DNA of 7,490 nucleotides, from assembly GCA_034678415.1 (NCBI GenBank), contig JAXDBV010000062.1, positions 1-7,490 of the forward strand. Direction: 5' to 3'. The notes below the pieces were generated by a model. It saw nothing but the letters and a program-made list of their open reading frames with translations. It did not search any database and was not told the origin of the DNA. Each line of letters begins with the position of its first letter. Positions within the stretch are counted from its first letter, which is position 1. Position numbers and translations under genes: made by a program. Positions 1 to 5,121 of this stretch are shown one piece after another. This stretch comes from JAXDBV01 sp034678415. GTDB taxonomy: Bacteria > Bacteroidota > Bacteroidia > Bacteroidales > VadinHA17.

Positions 1-264
1 GCTCCTTCAACACTGCGGATGAGATATATTGAAGAGGATGTTCCATGCAGCCTGGTTCCCATCGCTTCTGTAGGAAAGATGTTCGGTATAAAAACGCCGG
101 CTATCAATACCATCATCAACCTGGCATGCATGCTTAACAATCACGACTACTGGGCAGAGGGGAGGACAGTGCAACAGCTCGGCATCGACAAGATGAGCTT
201 GCGTGAGCTTCGCCTGCTGGCCATAGGAGAACAAGTTAGAAAAACGGAGAACAAGAAGAAGTAA
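1..264 (+). CDS. Opine (octopine/nopaline-type) dehydrogenase, C-terminal end (partial)
   Basis: The reading frame is open from base 1 and gives 87 residues before TAA, so the N-terminal NAD(P)-binding domain lies outside the window. What is visible is the end of the helical substrate-binding domain of the octopine/nopaline dehydrogenase family: RYIEEDVPCSLVPIASVGK, followed by a G-IKTPAI segment, then DYWAEGRT and a Leu-Gly-Ile turn. The pattern R(Y)I-EDVP-x-LVP, G-x-x-TP and (D/E)Y-x-x-GR-T is typical of the family C-terminus. Such enzymes reductively condense an amino acid with a 2-keto acid, using NAD(P)H, to give an N-(carboxyalkyl) amino acid. Substrates cannot be read from this part. 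The tail is Lys-rich (RKTENKKK). The next gene starts 12 bases after the stop, so co-transcription is likely. The ATG at 19 is internal to the domain, not the true start. Confidence 0.8.
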   Translation, partial: APSTLRMRYIEEDVPCSLVPIASVGKMFGIKTPAINTIINLACMLNNHDYWAEGRTVQQLGIDKMSLRELRLLAIGEQVRKTENKKK

Positions 265-269
265 AGGAG
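264..269 (+). promoter_or_regulatory. Shine-Dalgarno sequence of the cobalamin-domain gene
   Basis: AAGGAG ends 7 bases before the ATG at 277 and overlaps the last base of the preceding stop codon. This is a near-ideal ribosome binding site. It fixes the start at 277 and stands out, because the other genes in the window have no comparable purine-rich site. Confidence 0.7.
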
Positions 270-276
270 AAATGTT

Positions 277-1926
277 ATGAAAAAAATCATCGGGGCTGCT
301 ATTGGCAGCTGTGTGCATGTGGCCGGGCTGTATCATTTCCTTAAACTTGCCGAAACGGAAGGCTACCAAACCGGCCTGCTGGGACCAGCGATCCCTGTCC
401 CTCAGCTGGTAAAAGCCGTGGCAACGGAAAAGCCGACCATCGTGGCGGTGAGTTACCGTCTCACTCCCGGGGTGGCCCGTACCTTGTTCGATGAACTGAA
501 GAATGAGCTGAACAAGGCTGGTCTTACCCGTCAGCGAATGATTTTTGGCGGGACGCCTCCGGTAGCCGCCGTAGCCGCCGAGTCGGGACTGTTCGAGAAA
601 GTGTTCAACGGCGAGGAATCCACCGGGGAGATCATCAACTACCTCTCCGGTGGGACCGGAAAAGATGAGGACAGTCAGCATGCCCAGGATCTTGTGGGAC
701 GAATCCGCCAGAAGTATCCATATCCGCTGTTGCGCCATCATTTCGGCCGGCCTTCCTTAAAGGATACCATTGCCGGTGTGGCTGCCATTGCCGGGGCACG
801 CGTGCTGGATGTGATCTCCCTGGGAACCGATCAGAACGCCCAGGAATTTTTCTTCAGGCAGGACGAAATGGACACCAGCCAGGATGGCGCGGGAGGTGTG
901 CCCGTGCGTAACCCGGATGACCTGAGAGCAATCTATGAGGCTTCACGTACCGGCAACTATCCCCTGCTGCGCTGCTACTCAGGAACGCGCGACCTGCTCC
1001 AATGGGCCCGGATGAGCGTTGAGACCATTCATAATGCCTGGGCCGCCATCCCACTGTGCTGGTATAGCGTCATCGACGGGCGATCGGATCGTTCTCTCGT
1101 AGATGCGATCACTGAGAACCAACAAACCATGAAATGGTACGCCCGGCAAAACATACCGGTGGAGGTGAACGAATCCCACCAGTGGAGCCTGCGCGATGCC
1201 CACGACTCCCTGGCCGTCACAATGGCTTTCCTGGCGGCATACAACGCAAAAAAGACGGGAGTGCGTTATTATGTATCACAGTTCATGATGAACACCCCTC
1301 CCTCCACAATCCCACAGATGGATATCGCCAAGATGATGGCAAAAAAATCTCTGATAGAGGAACTGGAGGACGAATCCTTCACCATGTACCGGGAGGTGAG
1401 AGCAGGCATCCCGCATTTCTCATCCAACCCTTCGGTTGCCAAAGGTCAGCTGGCCGCTTCGGCCACCATGGCCTTGTTCCTTCATCCGCATATCTACCAC
1501 GTGGTGGGGTTCAGCGAGGGAGATCATGCCTCTCTGCCTGAAGAACTGATCGAGAGCTGTGAGATCGTGCACGGTGTGCTCCGTAACTGTCTGCACGGAT
1601 TGCCCGACATATCGGCCGATCAGACCATCCTGAAACGGAAAGAGGAACTCATCAGCGAGGCAAGGATACTGCTGGAAGCTGTGCGTGAGTATGGCAGGTC
1701 ATACAGCGATGATCCGTGGAGCAACCCGGTGGTGCTCTCTTCCGCCATCAGGCACGGGCTCCTCGATGCCCCCCATTTCAGGGGGAATGTTCACCTGTGC
1801 GGCAGGATCAGAACACGATCCATCCATGGCGCCTGGTACGCCGTGGACGAAAACACCGGCGATCCGGTGTATGAAGCCGAACGTACAGCGCGACTGCTTA
1901 AAACGATCCCCCGACCGGGACAATAA
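277..1926 (+). CDS. Cobalamin-binding-domain protein with mutase-like C-terminal region
   Basis: 549 residues. The N-terminal ~125 residues look like a B12-binding Rossmann domain: a beta strand leading into C12-V-H14-V-A-G17, which matches DxHxxG with the Asp replaced by Cys but the cobalt-ligating His kept; then AVSYRLT at 57-63 in the place of the SxL motif; then IFGG at 89-92 for the GG motif. After a charged linker (about 125-145), residues 150-440 are a long alpha/beta region. Its features, such as LLRCYSGTRDLL (230-241) and the conserved-looking ESHQWSLRDAH (299-309), recall the barrel subunit of glutamate mutase (MutE/GlmE); this is a resemblance by eye. The end (GLLDAPHF ... NTGDPVYEAERTARL) resembles tails of the same superfamily. 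No PLP-lysine or zinc-methyltransferase motif was recognised. It is probably cytoplasmic: there is no signal peptide or membrane segment. It could be an isomerase or a B12-dependent sensor or carrier; the reaction is unknown. It sits 12 bp after the opine dehydrogenase and 24 bp before the ligase gene, as in one operon. Confidence 0.7.
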   Translation: MKKIIGAAIGSCVHVAGLYHFLKLAETEGYQTGLLGPAIPVPQLVKAVATEKPTIVAVSYRLTPGVARTLFDELKNELNKAGLTRQRMIFGGTPPVAAVAAESGLFEKVFNGEESTGEIINYLSGGTGKDEDSQHAQDLVGRIRQKYPYPLLRHHFGRPSLKDTIAGVAAIAGARVLDVISLGTDQNAQEFFFRQDEMDTSQDGAGGVPVRNPDDLRAIYEASRTGNYPLLRCYSGTRDLLQWARMSVETIHNAWAAIPLCWYSVIDGRSDRSLVDAITENQQTMKWYARQNIPVEVNESHQWSLRDAHDSLAVTMAFLAAYNAKKTGVRYYVSQFMMNTPPSTIPQMDIAKMMAKKSLIEELEDESFTMYREVRAGIPHFSSNPSVAKGQLAASATMALFLHPHIYHVVGFSEGDHASLPEELIESCEIVHGVLRNCLHGLPDISADQTILKRKEELISEARILLEAVREYGRSYSDDPWSNPVVLSSAIRHGLLDAPHFRGNVHLCGRIRTRSIHGAWYAVDENTGDPVYEAERTARLLKTIPRPGQ

Positions 1927-1950
1927 TATCACCCTTAAAACAATGGCTCA

Positions 1951-3282
1951 ATGCCGGGAATAGCAGGTATTTACAGACAAGGGAAAAAAGACCTGGTTGA
2001 CCGTATGCTCGGCGCGCTTGCCCACCGGGGAGGTGCCGGTAAAAAGATACACGAGACTGCCACGGCAACCATCGGCATGGTGCGACACCCGTCACAGGCC
2101 GATGATACATCCGACAACATTGTGAGGGATGCGGGTGGACCGGAAAGAAAAGCGGAAGCATCCTGCAAACGAGACGGTATAACCCTTACCCGTGATGAGC
2201 TGGGCGTGGCTCCTCTCTACTATGGTTTCACCGGCAATGGTGACCTGGCCTTCGCATCGGAAGTGAAAGCGCTGCTGCCGGCCACAACACGGATATTTGA
2301 GGTATTGCCCGGACACCGGCTGATCAATAATGTGCCCGTTTCATACTTCCGGCCAGAAAAGAAAACACCCGCGGAAAATGACCCGGCACGAATGGCAGAA
2401 AAGCTCCGCACAATGGTAGAAGAAGTCGTGAAAGACAGCATTACGACCGGTAACACCGGGGCATGGCTCTCGGGCGGACTCGATTCAAGCATCATCTCTG
2501 CGCTGGTGAAAAAATATGTACCACACCTTCACACCTTTGTTGCCGGCATGAAAGGAGCCCCCGATCTTGATTACGCCCGTGAGGCGGCTGCGTTCATCGG
2601 TGCCCGGCACCACGAAGTTGTTGTCAGTATAGAAGAAATAATGAAGGTGCTTCCCGATGTGATCTTTCACCTGGAATCATTTGATGCCCTGCTTGTACGG
2701 TCAAGCATTCTCAATTACATGGCGGCCAGGGAAGCAAAGAACTTCGTCACGGAAGTCTTTACCGGTGAGGTAGCCGATGAGCTGTTCGCCGGGTATGATT
2801 ACCTCTCCTCCCTGCAAGGTCATCCGCTGGAAAATGAGCTGATCGACATAACAGGTCGGTTGCATAACACGGCATTACAGAGGGTTGACCGCTGCGCTTC
2901 CGCCCATGGGCTCATCCCTCACGTGGTATTTGCCGACCGCCGGCTAGTTACCTGTGCCCTGCAAATCCCCGTACGGTACAAGTTATATGATGGAACCGGG
3001 AAATGGATCCTGCGAAAAGCCATGGAGGGTCTCGTTCCCGATACTGTTCTTTGGCGCCCAAAAGTAAAATTCTGGCAGGGTGGTGGTATTGCTGAAATAC
3101 TTGCCGACCACGCCTCACAACGGATCACCGACCGTGATTTCAATCGCGGCAAGCGGTTGCCAAACGGATGGCAGATCCGTTCAAAGGAGGAACTGATGTA
3201 CTATCGTCTCTTCCACCAACATTTTGGTATTTGTGAGAATCTGGAATGGATGGGCAGGACAAAAATCCCTGATACCACATAA
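1951..3282 (+). CDS. Asparagine-synthetase-like amide ligase lacking the glutaminase cysteine
   Basis: 443 residues, shorter than typical AsnB (about 550-630). The N-terminus MPGIAGIY aligns with MCGIAG of class II glutamine amidotransferases, but the nucleophile Cys2 is Pro. AHRG (24-27) and RDELGVAPLYY (81-91), followed by LAFASEVKALL, are recognisable. Only about 54 residues separate HRG from the RDxLG motif, where AsnB has roughly 95-105, and the NGEIYN segment is missing. The synthetase domain looks intact: the PP-loop LSGGLDSS (173-180) for ATP, TGEVADELFAGY (271-282) corresponding to the GEGADELFGGY motif, and LRKAMEGLVP ... WRPKVKF (354-374) near the end. It should adenylate a carboxylate and form an amide using free ammonia or an amine, as in beta-lactam synthetase-type relatives. 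The start at 1951 is chosen because it preserves the PGIAG terminus; an upstream ATG at 1943 gives only six codons. The preceding gene ends 24 bp upstream. Acceptor and donor substrates are unknown. Confidence 0.85.
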   Translation: MPGIAGIYRQGKKDLVDRMLGALAHRGGAGKKIHETATATIGMVRHPSQADDTSDNIVRDAGGPERKAEASCKRDGITLTRDELGVAPLYYGFTGNGDLAFASEVKALLPATTRIFEVLPGHRLINNVPVSYFRPEKKTPAENDPARMAEKLRTMVEEVVKDSITTGNTGAWLSGGLDSSIISALVKKYVPHLHTFVAGMKGAPDLDYAREAAAFIGARHHEVVVSIEEIMKVLPDVIFHLESFDALLVRSSILNYMAAREAKNFVTEVFTGEVADELFAGYDYLSSLQGHPLENELIDITGRLHNTALQRVDRCASAHGLIPHVVFADRRLVTCALQIPVRYKLYDGTGKWILRKAMEGLVPDTVLWRPKVKFWQGGGIAEILADHASQRITDRDFNRGKRLPNGWQIRSKEELMYYRLFHQHFGICENLEWMGRTKIPDTT

Positions 3283-3344
3283 TCATTCCTCCTCCCCCCG
3301 CCACACAATATAGTATATTAATAGCTCACTGTCATTTGCATGAA

Positions 3345-3470
3345 TGTCCCTGTACTGATTTGCGCAGTCAATATTTTACACAATTCAACAGCCGATCCAG
3401 AGGACAAACAATCCGACTAAATCATTGAGTGTCATTTATACATACTTACATCACGTTGCATACAGGGACA
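3345..3470. repeat. Inverted repeat with 10-bp arms
   Basis: TGTCCCTGTA at 3345-3354 is repeated exactly in inverted orientation as TACAGGGACA at 3461-3470, 106 bp apart. Similarity does not extend beyond the arms. It may be a remnant or chance; there is no T-run and no open frame between the arms that would make it a mobile element. Confidence 0.3.
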
Positions 3471-3675
3471 GAGATACAAAGGCACGGTTACCGCAACGGT
3501 TTACGTTTCCCCGCCTGTCATCCTTCCACTCCCCTGCCGGTCACATTTATTCACGTTCACAACACGTTCGGCCTCATCCTTGTGGCATCAATTCAGACAG
3601 TAAATCAGCTTCTCCTTTTCCTGCTTTTCCCATATTCCAGTGATGACATTACCGTGCTTTTCAATTCCGGTCATT

Positions 3676-3687
3676 AATTACATAATT
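3676..3687. repeat. Palindrome variant AATTACATAATT (copy 1)
   Basis: One-base variant of the perfect palindrome AATTACGTAATT found elsewhere in the window. It is embedded in a longer near-palindrome, ATTAATTACATAATTAAT (3673-3690), which suggests a dyad-symmetric protein-binding site. The distance to the next copy (3824) is 148 bp centre to centre. Confidence 0.6.
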
Positions 3688-3823
3688 AATGTTTATGCAC
3701 CAGGGAGAAAGCAAACCGCAGTATTCCTTTTCTGAGGGATTTTGTATTAAAAAAATATGATTTTTTTTCTTTAATGGAGCTTAGCAGGCAAGTAGACGGG
3801 TTTATGTATTAACATGACAGACA

Positions 3824-3835
3824 AATTACGTAATT
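3824..3835. repeat. Palindrome AATTACGTAATT (copy 2)
   Basis: Perfect 12-bp palindrome followed by AATTA. It lies 57 bp from the putative restriction-subunit remnant, on the side of that remnant's stop codon. Confidence 0.7.
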
Positions 3836-3892
3836 AATTACGGAGAGAAACAGAACAGATTTATGGAAATCTCTCTCATCAAATTCAATAAT

Positions 3893-4031
3893 TTATTTTT
3901 CGGGACGCATCTTCTGAACAAAGCCGTTGATCTGGATCTTCCCTGTGAGGGCAGCCCGTATGAGTGTACCTGAACAATTCTGTGAAGTGCACTATGGATT
4001 TTGGAAAAACTCATCTCCACATCCTCGACGG
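3893..4031 (-). pseudogene. Possible remnant of a type I restriction specificity subunit (HsdS) C-terminus
   Basis: Read on the minus strand, the frame ending with TAA at 3893-3895 gives SGTLIRAALTGKIQING followed by a short basic tail. The core (T)LI-x-AA-(V/L)-TGKI closely resembles the usual HsdS C-terminal signature (RTALISAAVTGKIDV). The frame is closed by a TAG at 3992-3994. The shifted frame over 3970-4029 gives VEDVEMSFSKIHSALHRIVQ, which could be the preceding helix of the same protein after a frameshift. No start, DNA-recognition domain, hsdM or hsdR is visible nearby. If real, it is a heavily eroded fragment. The call rests on one short motif. Confidence 0.3.
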
Positions 4032-4315
4032 TAAAAAAATGTAATACACCGGACTTTTTTTTAAGAACGAAATCATTATTATTTTTTAATACTTTCTTTA
4101 ATGAAACGATCGTAAAAAAAGTCTTTTATTTAAGTGCGTTATTTTTTATATACTTTCATCGCCTCTTCATTTTGGATCTTTTTATTTAGTATAACATCTC
4201 GACACAGGTAACAGTTCCCTTTCCTTCTCTGCAGCAAATCAACGTTTCAATGATTCCTCTAATCGATAATTAACCGGGTTTTCATTTCTGAAAAATGCAT
4301 TCACATCCTCCACGG
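4018..4315. repeat. Imperfect direct repeat CACATCCTCnACGG
   Basis: CACATCCTCGACGG at 4018-4031 and CACATCCTCCACGG at 4302-4315 agree at 13 of 14 bases. Weaker similarity extends to the left (GGAAAAACTCATCTC versus TGAAAAATGCATT). On the minus strand both copies encode Val-Glu-Asp-Val in one frame, so they could be a duplicated gene fragment or a repeated non-coding element. Confidence 0.35.
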
Positions 4316-4572
4316 ATTATTTACATAATTTTCTTACGAACTAATCATTTTTACATAAATATGATTTCTCTGAAAACATATACAATATAAAAACAACATC
4401 GGTTATTTTATAAAAATGCTTTCCCCCAGAGATCAATATCAGCATGAATGTTTTCTAATTCTGAATGGTTGATTGATGCGCCGCCGATCTCTGATTAGTT
4501 ACCTGTTGCCATCCATATTCATTGATTGACGGGCTTTCCGTGAGTTTCTTCCAACCGGCGACCGTTGCAATT

Positions 4573-4625
4573 AATTACATAATTTCGACATGCATTCATT
4601 GCGACATCTCGAGAATTACGTAATT
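4573..4625. repeat. Palindrome pair upstream of the basic-protein gene (copies 3 and 4)
   Basis: AATTACATAATT at 4573-4584 and AATTACGTAATT at 4614-4625 have their centres exactly 41 bp apart, close to four turns of B-DNA, so both would face the same side of the helix. The 29-bp spacer differs from that of the other pair, so only the boxes and their distance are kept. The pair ends 215 bp before the ATG at 4841 and could act as an operator or as a DNA-bending or architectural site. Confidence 0.7.
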
Positions 4626-4701
4626 TGTTTTCAACATTTTTACAAATTTTTCTGTTGATAACTCAATCATTTTTTGTATTCTATTTTCACATATTAATTA
4701 A

Positions 4702-4709
4702 TAGTTTTG
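4702..4709 (+). promoter_or_regulatory. Candidate -7 element (TAnnTTTG) for the basic-protein gene
   Basis: TAGTTTTG matches the Bacteroidota sigma-factor -7 consensus TAnnTTTG. The nearest upstream TTG (4674-4676) is 25 bp away, longer than the usual ~19-21 bp to the -33 element, so this is only a weak candidate. A start near 4716 would give a leader of about 125 bases before the ATG. Confidence 0.2.
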
Positions 4710-4796
4710 ATGTAGTGATTGAAAAACGGTTGATAAAAAATAAAAATGCTTCACGTAAGAATGTGGAATCGTACCGGAAAAATTTTTTGTGGAGAC

Positions 4797-4820
4797 AGTT
4801 CCACTCCAATGGCTGGAACT
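4797..4820 (+). other. Leader hairpin before the basic-protein gene
   Basis: AGTTCCA at 4797-4803 pairs perfectly with TGGAACT at 4814-4820 around a 10-base loop. It lies 20 bases upstream of the ATG and has no T-run, so it is not a terminator. In the mRNA it could stabilise the leader or affect translation initiation. Confidence 0.35.
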
Positions 4821-4840
4821 AAGTGTAATATCAGCAACAC

Positions 4841-4933
4841 ATGGCTACCAAGAAGACTGCCAAGAAGGCTGCTCCAAAGAAAACCGTGAAAAAAGCAGCT
4901 AAGAAGACAAAAGCAAAACCGAAAAAAAAGTAG
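4841..4933 (+). CDS. Lys/Ala-rich histone H1-like small basic protein
   Basis: 30 residues, below common gene-finder cut-offs: MATKKTAKKAAPKKTVKKAA, then KKTKAKPKKK. Half of the residues are Lys (15), with 7 Ala, 4 Thr and 2 Pro, and no acidic or aromatic residue. The repeating K-K-(T/A)-A and A-P-K-K pattern is that of eukaryotic histone H1 tails and of bacterial H1-like proteins (chlamydial Hc and related nucleoid proteins). The expected role is non-specific DNA or RNA binding by charge; there is no globular domain. Support for a real gene: clean ATG and TAG, regular codon structure inside otherwise gene-poor AT-rich DNA, an intrinsic terminator 10 bases after the stop, and a leader with a hairpin. 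It is bracketed by two palindrome pairs. It could instead be a ribosome-associated basic peptide. No clear Shine-Dalgarno is seen. Confidence 0.75.
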   Translation: MATKKTAKKAAPKKTVKKAAKKTKAKPKKK

Positions 4934-4942
4934 GAATGCTTT

Positions 4943-4974
4943 AAAGGGGCCACTGAATGTGTCCCCTTTTTTTT
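4943..4974 (+). terminator. Rho-independent terminator of the basic-protein gene
   Basis: AAAGGGG (4943-4949) pairs with CCCCTTT (4963-4969), and CAC (4951-4953) with GTG (4959-4961), with one C/T mismatch between the two helices and a TGAAT loop. Eight consecutive T (4967-4974) follow or overlap the 3' arm. It begins 10 bases after the TAG. The opposite strand lacks a long T-run, so it serves mainly the plus strand. Confidence 0.85.
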
Positions 4975-4994
4975 CGTATCCCGATCATGGGTAG

Positions 4995-5047
4995 AATTAC
5001 GTAATTAATATAAATCCGGCATGAACGTTCCGTAAAATTACGTAATT
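4995..5047. repeat. Palindrome pair downstream of the basic-protein gene (copies 5 and 6)
   Basis: Two perfect copies of AATTACGTAATT, at 4995-5006 and 5036-5047, again exactly 41 bp apart centre to centre. The pair lies between the terminator (ends 4974) and the 3' end of the convergent SpoIID-domain gene (5122), in DNA that carries no gene. It mirrors the pair at 4573-4625 on the other side of the basic-protein gene. Confidence 0.75.
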
Positions 5048-5121
5048 CAAATAATTTGTCTTGTCGTCTGTCCGTCAACGATCGATATAACGGTTGAAGC
5101 AATGATGCAAAAAGGAACCGG

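Larger units (their letters stand above)
3283..4840. other. AT-rich gene-poor intergenic region
   Basis: About 1.56 kb between the ligase gene and the small basic-protein gene with no convincing intact gene on either strand. Open frames here are short, lack family motifs and have low-complexity AT-driven composition. The first 400 bases (3283-3670) are of mixed composition with C-rich patches; 3670-4840 is dominated by A/T runs. No tRNA, rRNA or CRISPR array is apparent. It contains the palindromic repeats, an inverted repeat, a direct repeat and possible gene remnants listed separately. No GC-rich hairpin with a T-run follows the ligase gene, so its terminator was not found. Confidence 0.7.

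Noticed and set aside
7..741. 244-residue open frame on the minus strand
   Set aside because: It lies opposite the opine dehydrogenase end and the start of the cobalamin-domain gene, both of which have recognisable family motifs. Its own translation shows no domain, so it is a shadow frame.
1943..1963. ATG at 1943 as an alternative start of the ligase gene
   Set aside because: It reads Met-Ala-Gln-Cys-Arg-Glu and then a stop, so it cannot supply the missing Cys2. The frame at 1951 preserves the family N-terminus.
3588..3674. Minus-strand 28-codon ORF (MTGIEKHGNVITGIWEKQEK...) starting next to a palindrome
   Set aside because: The strand is purine-rich, which by itself gives Lys/Glu/Gly-rich protein-like translations. 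No motif and no further support.
3425..3677. Two overlapping plus-strand frames of 72 and 82 codons
   Set aside because: Both are His/Pro/Ser-rich translations without domains or ribosome binding sites, and they overlap each other in different frames.
3749..3767. AT-only hairpin AAAAAAAT-ATG-ATTTTTTT
   Set aside because: No G/C pairs, so too weak for a terminator, and it is 470 bp away from the nearest upstream gene end. Likely a chance product of A and T runs.
4001..4189. 62-codon plus-strand frame rich in Phe and Leu
   Set aside because: Its composition follows directly from T-runs in AT-rich DNA; no ribosome binding site or motif.
4625..4822. 65-codon plus-strand frame with a hydrophobic beginning, just upstream of the basic-protein gene
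   Set aside because: It starts at a TTG inside the palindrome at 4614-4625, is dominated by T-rich DNA giving Phe/Leu, and ends through the leader hairpin. No start signal or family motif.
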